A stretch of 64,000 nt of DNA from Dromaius novaehollandiae (Eukaryota; Chordata; Aves; Casuariiformes; Dromaiidae). The position numbers and the translations under genes were made by a program. Of this stretch, positions 1 through 11,900 are shown piece by piece (positions within the stretch are counted from its first letter, which is position 1; each line of letters starts with the position of its first letter). The notes under the pieces are model-generated. The model saw nothing but the letters and a program-made list of their open reading frames with translations, searched no databases and had not been told where the DNA came from. Where the stretch lies: contig NC_088101.1 in assembly GCF_036370855.1 (NCBI RefSeq), forward strand, positions 40,780,544-40,844,543, given 5' to 3'.

Positions 1-70
1 CCCCACCCCTAACGGCCCCGCCCTACCCCTAACGGCCCGGCCCGGCCCCACCCCTAACGGCCCCCTCTAG
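1..70. repeat. GC-rich minisatellite, CCCCTAACGGCC-type units, truncated by window edge
   Basis: About three diverged units of 20–25 bp share the core CCCCTAACGGCCC and are joined by CCCCG or CCGGCCCGG spacers. The array starts outside the window, so its length is unknown. It stops abruptly at about base 64, followed by unique sequence. The core contains CCCTAA, the telomere C-strand hexamer, but the units are too long and GC-rich to be true telomere repeat. Confidence 0.7.
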
Positions 71-754
71 CCGAGGCCACCAGGTCTCCAAGGGAAATAG
101 GCAGGAGTCTCAGATTGCCAGGTGAAACCAGATAGCTACACAGAACAAAATTACATTGACCCCTCTGTGAAACCTGGACGTTTTTATCATCTCTGACTCT
201 GTGTTCTGCTCACTGCTGCGCCATGGGGAGGGAAGCAGTGGTGACCATTGGGCAGGAGGAGTCGCTGGGGACTGTAGGTATTTTTCTGGGTCTGGGAGCA
301 GTTCGCAACATCCTCGCTGCTGCTAAAGGAAACAAGACACATCAAAGTGCTCCTGTGAGGTGCAGTACAAGGTCTCTCTCAGGCTCAAATCTCAGTTTAC
401 ACCCATAGAAAAAAACACATTGCCAGCATGAGCTCATGACACAGTGATCTCTCTCTGAACACACATTCTGGCTTATGCATTTGGAACAGTTTGGTATTTT
501 CTCTGTAGCTCAGTCGTGCGATATTTCACCTCGCTCTTCATCAAGAACCAGGAGGGGTCCATATTGCCATGGAATGAAAAAAATAACAGCAGTTTTAATT
601 TAACATGCATTACTTTTATGAGAAGGCCTTTTTAAATGACAGACACAATTTTTACTTTCATACACAATGAAATTCTTCGACTAACACATTCTCTGTAAGG
701 AGAAGAGTTCAGGTCTGTCTTTTCTCTTTTTCTTTTCTCCCTCTGTCATAAAAG
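71..754. other. Intergenic or intronic DNA, no gene recognised
   Basis: Mixed-composition sequence between the edge minisatellite and the exon-like segment. The short open frames here do not look like conserved protein. The last 50 bases are pyrimidine-rich and form a good splice-acceptor context for the segment that follows. Confidence 0.5.
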
Positions 755-952
755 AAGAACTGCTTTCAGTTGTTGACACAGACTATCAGGATTTCATTGC
801 ACTAAACAGATTGTTGGCAGTGCGAGGGAAGGTAAAACGAATTAATCTACACAGAAATAACAGTTTAGACTTTAAGAAGTGGCCTTCATTTGAGTGTCCT
901 AAACTCTTTACAGATGTGAATGAATTAAGCTTTGTAACAAGCTGTCAGTTAG
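755..952 (+). CDS. Unassigned exon-like open segment (198 bp, phase 1–1)
   Basis: A frame open from well upstream runs through this segment and stops about 40 bases beyond it. A long pyrimidine tract ending in AAAAG precedes it, and a near-perfect donor (CAGTTAG followed by GTAAGC) closes it. Between them lie 65 codons plus split codons at both ends, so the exon would be symmetric. The translation is protein-like, with parts reading SVVDTDYQDFIALNRLLAVR, VKRINLHRNNSLDFKKWPSF and CPKLFTDVNELSFVTSCQL. The spacing of Leu, Asn and Cys is faintly like leucine-rich repeats, but I do not recognise the family. No partner exon was found in the window. It may be one exon of a plus-strand gene, an exon captured by decay, or a chance open frame. 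DCHS2, expected beyond PLRG1 and on the other strand in mammals, does not fit. Confidence 0.35.
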
Positions 953-1024
953 GTAAGCGGTGTGCGCACACGTCATACCCAAGCCCTTAAAGCACCTGAC
1001 CTGTCCAAGCTCAGAGAGAATGTA

Positions 1025-1088
1025 CCTGATCCAAAATCTACTGAAGTCAATAAAAGGATTTCCTGTGACTTCAAGGGGTTTTGAACTG
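1025..1088. repeat. Degenerate sauropsid palindromic repeat
   Basis: The segment reads CCTGATCCAAAATCTACTGA, then GTCAA, and returns as TGACTTCAAGGGGTTTTGAA, so the two arms are imperfect reverse complements. From memory it matches a very common short palindromic (MITE-like) fossil of turtles, crocodilians and birds that begins TGATCCAAAGCCC. The name of the family is not certain. It has no coding capacity. Confidence 0.5.
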
Positions 1089-3143
1089 AGACCCAAGCTA
1101 GTGATAGAAACAGAAAATAATTCATGACCCTCAAATCTCTCCTTTAATTCCTATTTTAGGCTACTTTCCTTCCTTCTGTTTTAGAGCAGACTTAAATCAG
1201 AACATCAGCCAAACTGTGATAATTTATTATAAGACATTATGATATAAGAGAATTTGTGTTAAAGCTTTCCAGTAAAAATTCATATTGCAAGGACAAATAG
1301 TAGTACTTTATGGCCAAGATAATCTTTAAAGGAAATCAGAACGAGTTGAAATACCCCCATGGGCTTCTTTGCCAGAGTGCTAAAGCGCTTATCTGAAATG
1401 CTTTATTTACTGCAACAATTTCATGCCATTATTACCTAGATTAATTGCCTGTCAAAGCTATAGCAGAGGTATCAACCAGAAGTTAGGACTCAATAGCATA
1501 CCTTGCAAATAAAAAATCTGTACCACTCAGAACTGCACATTGCTAGGCCACTAAACAGATGCAATGGTCTCTTGCAGTGAACAAGGGAATATTTTTATTT
1601 GTTTACAATACATCCCTTTAAATACACAAATAACAGCTGTGTAGCCATAGTTGTAGGATCTATTTGCATATACAGTCAGCTCTTGATTACCTGCAAGTAG
1701 ATTATCCAGACTAGGGATTAGTCCACAGTTAGGGAAGACACCCAGGTTCCTCTGAAAAGCAGGGCTTATCTCCTTGCGCACAATACCACCCAAACAGCTC
1801 TATTGCTTCCTGAGCTAAGCAGTGTGGATTTGTGGTCTTGGGTCAGCAAAGGATGGGGATTACTACACTCCAGTCAACAGTGTCACTAGCATTTTTCTCC
1901 TCTCAATTGTTCGTAATAGCTTCTCACACCCTAACTTACATATGCTTTATATTAGCTATGGTTTTATTTTCTCTGGGTGATCACTTCTTACTTCCCTATA
2001 CTGAATATTTAAATGGACTATAGTTACAGTAATGGAGGATTCCCCCAATTATCTGCTAACTAGCAACAGTCTTGCAACAGAAAATAGAATGACACTGATA
2101 GACCCTCTTTCTCTCCTCACCTAAGCTCTAAATCTGTTATTATTCACTCCCCTCACTTCTGCAAAAGTGAAGGAAAATTGATAGCTTCTTGGGAACCCCA
2201 TGGATCGGGACGTTTTGACCAAGAAAAGAAATGAGTTAGTTTCCAAATCAAAGGCCTTCTACAGAAAATGGCTCTGCAGCTACCCTTTTTTTCCTCTCAC
2301 ATTAGCAGCCTTCCAGGCTAGGGGCCAGCACAAACTGTTGGCTGGGCCAGGAAAGGACAAGCTCACTCAGATTGCTAAGACTTCACAGGCCAGAACTAGC
2401 ATGTCCAAATCAAGACAAAAGGTAGCCAAAGCAGACTGTGGTGCACAGGCACAGCCTGTTCACAGAGGGATAAACCAGGCCTGAAGCTGCACAGGGATCA
2501 GTTTCTGATCAGATGGAAGATGCAGCTTCACAAAAAGCACATTGAAAAAACCTAATGTTGGGGAGATGATGGCCTGGAAGAAGTAACAAGATTTATCTCC
2601 GGAAGAATTCATCACAATCTCTTGGCCATGCAACAAAGAGAACCAAAGAAAAAAAGCTCATACTGGCTACTAATGCTATCCTGAGCATCTAGAAATGCAG
2701 CCACAACAGGACTCGAAATACAACCAGGCCTCTCAATTGCAGCCTTGGAAGGACCTGAAATAGACACGTTCATCTGCAAAGGGCAAGGTATTATCTTCAC
2801 TTCCTCTTTGGGTTACAACCCCCATCCAGACAAAATCACCTCAGCCCCGTTCAGATCCAGTTTCAGACATCATCTTCCCATCGGTGCACCTTTTTCAACT
2901 AACCTCTGTGCAATGCTGCTGTTGCTGGATGATATGAAATAGTGATACAAGGTAAAGTATGTACTGATAATTTAGTGAAGACTCTCTGATCTATATGCCT
3001 TTCCAAGAACCCCAATATAGTAAGCAACAGATAAAGATTGCTCCCCCCAAGGTAGAGAAGAACAATCCTTATTTTCTCTATGGGAATTGTTTTAGTTCAT
3101 TCGTAAATTATCATAACATACAAAAACATATGTGAAAAATAGT
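1089..3143. other. Intergenic DNA, no gene recognised
   Basis: AT-rich sequence with scattered short open frames, none with recognisable domains or splice context. The 94-codon frame at 2200–2484 has low-complexity Lys/Gln-rich content and no plausible homology that I can name. Confidence 0.5.
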
Positions 3144-3214
3144 GGGTGAAATGCTGGCCTGACTGAAGTCAATGGCAAGCCTCTCATTTACTCTAATGGG
3201 ACAGGATTTCATCC
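3144..3214. repeat. Degenerate sauropsid palindromic repeat (second type)
   Basis: The arms GGGTGAAATGCTGGCC and GGGACAGGATTTCATCC are imperfect reverse complements around a middle that also folds (CTGAAGTCAATGG against TACTCTAATGG). This corresponds to a well-known short fold-back fossil whose ends read GTGAAATCCTGGCC. It is short, non-coding and old, judging by the mismatches between arms. Confidence 0.55.
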
Positions 3215-6060
3215 AGTAAGTTCCAAAATAAACCTTTTTCACCTACATTTCCTTGGACATGCATAGCACATATTAGACAGATGCTCTGCATTTACTTAAA
3301 GAAAGTTGTTCCTTTCCCCAAAAATATCTTCGTCCCATCTTTCCCTACTAGAAAATAGACTGAGAATAGTTTCTTCAGAAAATAATGCAAAATAGTCAGG
3401 ATTTGTACTGTATAATCTCAGTTTGGCATTACCAAGTGAGCTGGCTGGCTGCTAGCCCTGTTGTTAACAGTGTGTAACAGCACAGTTTGGGACTTATGCT
3501 TTGTTTTTCCACTCATATATGTCTCCACGTCCAATTTCAAACACAGTAAATTGTAGAAGAAGGAATAAGCTGTAAAGTAGAAAGATTAAGGAAAGGGAAA
3601 ATTACTGAAATTGCTCTCAACAAGTACAATGGTTATTATCTGAGCACTGGGGAGAATAAATTAGGGCAGAGAAAAGCTTTCAGAGCGTTGCAATGGTCCA
3701 TAGCTGAGGGCCTAGCGGGGTGCTCGGGTGGCACAACAGCAGTTCATGACATTGTCACTCCTAGCTCTCTATAGCTCCTCATCAGAAGCTGCTGCCCCAG
3801 AGCAGGAGCAGTGGACCAAGAGGCCACCTAGCCTTTCACCTACTCCAGTGCACATCCCTTGCATTAACTTTAACTGCCCAAGTTTATGCTAATAAGCTGG
3901 ACTGTGAACTGCAGCAGGCTGAAACACAGGGACGCTTCTGCCAATAGTGACAACTGCCTCTGGCAGGCCACCATGGAGGGCCAGGTACAGCGGTGGCTTC
4001 ATCCACTATAGCTCTCGCTCCCATGCCCCCAAACCAGAAGCAGTAATGTAGATATCTAAAGACATGAAACTGTTGTAGGTAACAGGGAGACAACTTCTCA
4101 AGAGGTAGAGATGATCAGAAAAGTCAGTATCTTTTAGGAAAGCAGGAAGGGCATTAAGGTGAGAGCTTGGGAGCCTGATTATTTCCTACTGAATAATTCC
4201 TGTGTGAATTTGTGCCTGGCTTTCTCCCTGCACATCAGTTCAGGTATGGAAAAGCTCAACAGAGCACAGGCAAATGTGATTCCCTCTTTAAAACCTAGAT
4301 CTAAAGCAGCTATTCAATGCAGGGAGTTATTGTATACATAAGCTCAGATAACCACTTCATGTCATTCAACATTTCTGACAGAGAGATAAAATGCTTGAAG
4401 GCTAATATCTCTGTTAGTCTGTGATTTTCTCCCTTTTTGAAGAAATGCAGAGAAAAGGCGAGGCTATATCTGTTAATGTTTTGTGCCAGAAAAGGGAAGT
4501 GGTTTAAACTAAAGTTTTAAACAAGTGTTTAGAGGGAGCAAGTCTTGATCCTTCGGTTCATCATTTTCTGAGCTGGGGAAGAACCTGAAAGAGAAAAGCA
4601 GTACCTGAATGCTGTTAGAGCGCTTTAAAAGGAAGGAGAGCCTCTCATCCCAGCACTCCTAACTTATCATTTTCTGTCTGCCTCACCTAAATTAATAGTA
4701 ACCGATTGTAACTGAATACACTTTGAAAAATGAAACCGCTCAGTATGGTAGAAATCAACTCCCCTGTTATTACTATTACTAGAATTGCTTCAAGGCACAA
4801 ATATAACTACAGAATTTGCTGCAAAGGGCTTATGACTGAAATACTGGCAGAGAAAAGATATTTTAAAAAATGCAGCCATGAGGACAATGTAACTTTTTAA
4901 TTTCCCCACAGGTGTGTGTCAGACTGGATTTATTGACCTTTGGGCTATGAGGCAAGACTTTCTGTTGGCTTAAACCTTTGCATAGGGGAAGAGAGGAAAA
5001 AATGGTCAGGCTTGATAAGGGAAGCTTTATAGTATGAGATTTGGAAGGCTTGAGCCTATGGTCCTACTTCTGTTGAGGGTTTATAGGACACAAAGAGCAC
5101 ATGAAAAATCTCACTTCAGAGTTATTTCTCAACACTCGTGCACTCAGATTTTTTTTTACTTCCTTCTGTTAAAGCAGCAAAACCCCAGAACATATGTGGA
5201 AAACTTAGAGAAAGACAAAGTGAATCAGGCAACCAGCCGAGAGAGATGTTTAAAAAATGATAATATTGCTTCTTAAACACTCCTTGTTCTTTTCATCTAC
5301 CATCCTCTTATCCCTGGCACCTCCTATTTCCTATTCCCAGCACATAAGACAGCTGAAATCCCCATGACAAAATACATGGCAAACTTGCGTTTACAATAGG
5401 AAGAAAAAAAAAAACTAACTTCTTTTTCATAGTTTCTGTGAAGCACAATGTACATGAAAATCACATGAAAACTTGGTGTGAGAGTGAGCAGCACTGCCTC
5501 GTAGAAAAGGAAAGATAAAGAAAAAAAGAAGGAAAATGAGTGAAAGGAAGAGCATGAGGCAAAGGGAGCAAATTATCTTCCAATAATTTATCAGACAATT
5601 CAGGGAATGTGCTATTTTTTCATTTAAAATACAGTATTTAAGAGTAATATGAAATAAACTTTTCCTGTTAACTGAGGCAACTAATGGGAAACAAATGCAT
5701 GGCTCCAGTGAGCCAAATATGGAGAAAAAGGCCAATGAAGATATTTTGGCAAGACAGAGAAGACCTCAGAGCATCTACAGGCAACATTTCCTCTCCTCCT
5801 CCCATTATGGGTTGCAACAGCGAGGACTGCCACATACACACACTCACATACATGCTGTAACCCACAGCATTGTTGTCTTGATGCTTAATTTAAAATGAGA
5901 AAAAAGAATGTGAAATAGGAGCTGCAAACTTAGCTTCCCAAAAATTACTTCCTCAGGAATGTGCATGTGTTTTATTTTTCTGGCTTAATATCTATCATAA
6001 AAGTAGACAGTTCAGTTGGGGAGCCCAACACTAGGTTTGGCATAAAGATTCACATTTTTA
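3215..6060. other. Intergenic DNA, no gene recognised
   Basis: AT-rich DNA with short open frames on both strands and no domain, splice or promoter pattern that I can support. Confidence 0.5.
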
Positions 6061-6500
6061 ATGAAAAGGGAGACTGGGGTGGGCTTTTTGAGTGGATGCT
6101 GTGCTGCTATGGACATCAGCCTTGGCCAGTTGCACCTCGGGGTTTCACTGGAACCAGGCCTTCGCCTCACAAGAAGTTTAAGGGTCCTGGGTTTCAGTCC
6201 TGGGGGTCACGGCCATCACCAGTCCAGACAAAGTGGCACAGGCTCAACGGATTGCTTAGCAGCAGCACTTTGCGGAGGAGACCGAAGACGGCTGATGGGG
6301 CAGCCCAAGCAGCTGAGCCCGCTCTCGCATGCCTGGCACAGAGCTGCTGGAGCTGCCCCTTGCCCACAGGCTAGGGAGGTGATGGGCAGTACGCAGGCAG
6401 CCCCGTCCTCCTCGCAGCCCGTGGAGCTGCTTGGAGCCACCCAACCTAGCGCTGCACCTGAGAGGGAATCTCTAAACCAGGGTATGGCCGCCCGGGCCCT
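6061..6500. other. Isolated GC- and CpG-rich block of unknown nature
   Basis: About 440 bases are much richer in G+C and CpG than the surrounding AT-rich DNA. Open frames overlap on both strands (including a 193-codon plus-strand frame to 6642), as GC-rich DNA produces by chance; the translations are low-complexity and unlike any family I know. It could be a small orphan CpG island or the remains of a GC-rich repeat. Confidence 0.4.
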
Positions 6501-8940
6501 ATGTAGTAAAAGCATCTCTGAAGAGCAAAAATATTTCAACACTAGCATCTTCGACCAGTGGTATGGATGCAAAACTATCCTAGCAACCAGGGGAGATGAT
6601 GCAGTTTGTAAGAACTATCTTTTTCAAGCCACTAGACTATAGGAACAGACCTGAATGATGCCACACGTAGTCACCACTCACACTATACATTTGTTAAGGA
6701 CAATAACTACTGTAGGGAGGCAGTGAGCAAAGCTGGCTACACCTTATATTTAGCTGTAAAGTTTCTTTTCTCTGAACTAAGTTGATCTTATCAAACAAAA
6801 TTTAGAAACCTGATGGAGTGAATGAGTGATGCTGCCCAGTCCCATATCAAAGGCAAAAAATCCCTCACCAAATTCTTTGGAAAGGAAGCATGTGAATATG
6901 CAATTCTGCATTCAATGCTTACTGTGGTACATGACACATCATAAACATTTTTATAGTTGCAGTGCTTTCAGACAAAAAGTGCAACTTTGTTGCTTGTCCT
7001 AAGTTCTTGGTTCTACAAACGCACAAGGAATTTTAGAAGGGGATGTGTCCCCAGAAACACAGCTTCAGCGTTTCTAGCAGGTGATCCCTCTCTCACCTCT
7101 AACCACCAAAAGAGAGAATACAGTTACACAGTTCCTCCTTCCTGGCACATACACACCACTCACTGATCTTTGGTGCATGGGAGGGCCGTGCAGAGCATTA
7201 TAGGAAGAAACTAATTATTCTCATCATCTGTTTATGATGAAACAAGAGACACACAGGCTTTGGACAAAATTGGACGAAGGGGCAGTCTTGCTGTGAGAGA
7301 AGTGGCTTCACATAAACTGCATATGAGTGTGCAGAAAAGCTTTCAACAAAAACCATGGGGAAAAAAAAAGATGAAAGAAGATGGTTTCCTGTTCTTGGCA
7401 AAAGTGTATTGTCCATACTGGAACATTTCTAAATTCCACCACATATTACTTAGGCTCTGTCTACACCAGAGAAGTGCACCACATTAAAAAATGTGTGAAC
7501 TGACACGTCTTAAAACTAGGACTTTGTGAAAACACAATGCTACCCTGAAGTATGAATGACAACAGCTGTGTTATTTTTAAATGTGTTGGCTGCTGGTGGT
7601 TAGTTGTAAGGTGTCTCCTACAGATAATCAGCACTAGTTATGTTTTTTTAGATATGACTTGCCTCTCCGTACAGATATCAGTTATGTTTCTCATCATAGT
7701 TGGTTTAAATGGACTTCCCCAGTATAAACATAATGCAAGGCCTGCCTTTACAGAATAGCATGCAAGACATTTTTCTTTCTTATTCCTTCTGTTTTCTCTT
7801 TGAACAGAATGAAAGCTTTCAGGCTTTCTTTTTTATAAAGACGTGGATGGAGATACAACTGCAATCATTACTGATTGTGGCTTTTTGTCTGTGATTTTTT
7901 TTATAGTAAGACATACCGTGTTATTTTTAAGTCTTACATATCCTGGAATATTTGAGGCTTCAATTTTATGACAAATTTAAAAGTTCCATCCACTGACCTG
8001 TATTACCAGCAATACTGGATCACTTTACAACTCTATTCATAGCAAATACTCATGGGGTTTAAAAAATTAAGTAGAATAGTATGGAGTACTGCACAGAACA
8101 GTTGGAGACAAACTAGACACTTTTCTGTCACAAGGACATCAGCCTTGCACTAGAAGATAGATTTTGGCATTCCTCCAGCACTTCTTACTAGGCTCAATTT
8201 CACCAATATAAAGCATGCAACAGGACTTGTTCTGTGTCAGTGTCAACTTTTCCTACAGTAACCTGAGGCAGATAAACTGCTGAGGAGAACAAGAGGTTAA
8301 AGAGAAAAAGCACATGGGAACGATTTACTTGACTATCTCCTTAACTTTGGTTTGGGTTTCCTTGGTGTCTCCCATTCAGTCTTAACCTTCACCAGTTGCC
8401 TTTATTCTGCTAAGAAACTGAAAATTGTTGTCAGATTTTGTTATTAAAAACACTGCAGGGCGTTGCTAGCAACTACCAGTTGTACAGTGTGCTGTATCAG
8501 GAGAAGGATCACTCAAGAAAAATAAAGCGGGAAGGATGGAGGGAGAACAGTCATCTGTCAACATCAAATTGTATGTCAGGAGAGAAAAAAAAAGATTTTA
8601 GCCAGTCACTCCTTTCCCTTCTCCAAGAATAACTTCCTACCATGAAATGCTCCCACCACACAGTTGATGCAGCGAGGCACAGAGCCACTTGGGGACCTGG
8701 AAGAACAATCCATAATATTGTATGCTGTTCCTGTACAGTATTAAGCTCTCCAGAACAGCTGAGTATCTTGCAGGTTCCTTGGGGATTCTGCTGCTGAAAG
8801 AAGTCCAGAAGTTTGGGGGAAAAGAAGAAAACAGAGGAATTACCAGGTCATAATTAATCAGGCTGGAGATATAGGCTAGAGATAGCTTCCAATGTCTTAA
8901 CAATGTTTTCCTCATTAAAGATTACGGTTGCCTTAAAAAA
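6501..8940. other. Intergenic DNA, no gene recognised
   Basis: AT-rich sequence. The minus-strand frame at 8637–8915 (92 codons) has no recognisable motif and no splice context. Nothing else supported. Confidence 0.5.
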
Positions 8941-8974
8941 ACAAAAAACAAACAAACAAACAAACAAAAAAACA
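8941..8974. repeat. (CAAA)n microsatellite
   Basis: About six to seven CAAA units flanked by A-rich runs. Confidence 0.85.
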
Positions 8975-11900
8975 CAACTGAAACCTCTGGGAGAGAGAAC
9001 ACTACTTAAAGCAAAACATTGCCATAGAACATAGGGCTACGTTACTGGAAAGTGCACGGACATTTCCTTCAGTGTGTGAAGCTCTGAAGCACACTGCCAT
9101 TTTAAGCATGATCGTCCTGTTCACTGATGCAATTTTTCTCCAGCCATTAACCTGGTAGCCACATGTACCAACAACACTAAGAGAGTGGAGAATACCTAGA
9201 GTACAGTTTTCTTTCTCCTTACATGAGGAATGGAAATTTACAGCCTTACCTACAAGCTAAAAGAAAAAAAGAAAGAAAAAAGGATTTACTCAGAAAGATG
9301 AACACAGTGAAATATAGTGTATTTATGTTAATTAGCAGCAAACATTTTATCTATAATAATTTCCTTTAGCTATCATGGTGAGTTTGATTCACTACTTTTG
9401 AATTTCCTGTTAAACACTGATTTAGAGCAACATGGAATAATAAAACTCATTCACTGGGATTTTCAGTTCCAAAATAAAACAAAGTCATTAGCAGAATTGA
9501 TTGATTCTGGTAGGTTTACATTGCCAAGCTTTCTTTGAAAGAGGTATGCTCATTACCGTGCTGCACGGGAAGAAGATAAATTGAATGAGCAGAAAAGAAT
9601 TAATATACTTACAGGACATGAAATCTGACTTATCTGGCAGCTGAAGCCATGTTCAGATTTTTGTATGGAATTTTTCTATTTATCCCCTATATTACTACTT
9701 TATTGAGAGCAGATCTCTAGTTGTCAATTGTAGGAAGTTTCCTTGTCAAGGGGATTTACTTAGAAATAGTTAAGTCATATTAAGATCCTTGGTGTCCTTT
9801 CCTAGAAAATCCAGCTGTTGGATGTGGCACAGAGGCTTCTCTGATTGCTAAAGCTACACCCTTATTTATCACGACAGTCTCCCAACAGCAGTATGTCCTG
9901 TCAGCACTATGCTCCCCAGCTATAAACTCATGCCATTCAATAACTCCACCATTTTCCTGTCAGAAAGAAGCAAACTCAGTGTTACAAGTTAATCGTTTCA
10001 TGCAATCAACTACAAAATTAGCCCACTTCATCTTTTTTGAGCTATTCACAATGCAAACTTTGGCTTCAATCTTCAAGCTTTATTCTTAAGCCTTGTTTAG
10101 AGTTATACTCACAGGAGCTTTCTCTGTAAAAATCTCGCTGTAGCAGCAAATGTCTCCAGACTCCTAACTTTGCATTGCTTTGCAATTCTTCATGTACAAC
10201 AGAGCTTTCTAATGTTGAATTATACTTCAGAGTATGAACATACTGGAACATGATATACACAATACCAGCATTTCTCAGAAATGCATTTATTGGCTGCTGG
10301 CAAAAGGTTTTGCATCAGGATGTTCACATTTTCATTTTGAGCATTGACTATAACCACATTAACATTCCCTTCTTTTCCATTCCTGTATGAGTACCTGTGC
10401 AGCATCCATCTAATCCAGAAATATCCTCTCCCCTCTGGCTTGCCAGGCAGATGTGACATCTGAAGGGAAATGCTTGAAAGAGGACTACATCTCTGATCTC
10501 ACTAATCTTAGTTTTTCTACTGTCCTTTTCACCTCCCTGAGAAGTTATCTGGTTCCCAGGAAATCTTTCCCTTCTCTAACTGTAGTCCTTGGTATTCATA
10601 ACTCATACTGATGCCATATTAACTGTTCTTTGCTCTGAAGTGCTCAGCCCTCCTCTTAGCAATGTATCAGCTGGAAGAGAGACTTGCAGCACACAAGAGA
10701 CCCCCCTCCCCCAAGTTGTTATTGCAGCAGAAATAGTAAAAGGCAGGTGAGGTGTCTTTTGCACATCTTCCACTTTCTGAAAAATGAAGAGAGGTTGCAA
10801 CAAAATGTTGGCAGAAACAAGTGTTTCACAAACACATTAGCTGCTCTTCTGGAACATAAGCATAAGTAATCATTGGGGGGGCGGGGGGGGGAGGGGGAGA
10901 GGAAAAAAAAAACCACAGCACAGGACAGTTGCCAAGTCTGCAAAACTTACATTTCTTCAACTGTTGTTTTCTTGTCAGTGATTTAAGTCTTCCTTACCTA
11001 ACATTAGCTGAATTGTCACTTGAACTGCTGAGGTCCGACTTGCAGGCAATAGCCCCAGTTAATCCATGCTTTAGCTACACATCTGGGACATGTATATTCA
11101 TTACATTAAAAAGGAAAACCCTAAAGGAAAGTTAACAATAAAAGCCTGGTGACAATATACATCTGAAAGAAACTTAATATACCACTTAATAAAACGTTCA
11201 CAACTAGACATTACAAAGGTGGTATTAAATAGTTTCAATACAGACACTATTGGGATGATAGTAACACTTAAGGGTTGATCCTGCACATCCTTCACATCAA
11301 AATCTTAAAGATTCTTAAAGGCTTCTCAAAAATACATCTTGAAAAAAACAAGACTGTATGCAGAACCTCCACAGTTCCTATCTAAAGTCTAGAGAGTTTT
11401 TCTTGCCCTTTTAAAAATATCTTTGAGGGTTGCTTTACAGTAATTGCTACAACACATGCCAATTATTAAAGAAAATTTCTTTTGGTTAGATTATATTATA
11501 TATTGCATTTTGCTGGAAAAGGTCTTGTGTAGTTTCCAACATCAAAATTAATTTGTGAATGCTTATGCTTTCAAGTTTCTGACATATAGCTGATGAAGTT
11601 AAAATACAGAATGACCCTTGACCAGTGTATTTTTATTTACTTTTATGCTTCCTTTTTTAAAAAAGGAAGCGTAAGAAAAATGCATGTGGAAAAGTCTTCA
11701 TAGAGGTAATTACGTTTTGATAGCCCTGCAGACAAAGCTTACTTACAGAAGCTTGCTGAATATAGTGATGAGAACTGCAGATTCCCCTCTATGCATCAAA
11801 ATTCTTGGAAGGATCATCTTTAGACAAACACAACAATTTATTTTCCATCCTCTCTTTAACTTTTCTCCCAGCTTTCAGCTGACTTCTGATCTGTTAAGCA

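Noticed and set aside
1-30. True telomeric repeat
   Set aside because: CCCTAA occurs only inside longer GC-rich units, not as tandem hexamers.
6061-6642. 193-codon plus-strand open frame
   Set aside because: It lies in a CpG-rich block with equally long frames in other phases; the translation is low-complexity and has no domain, splice or promoter support.
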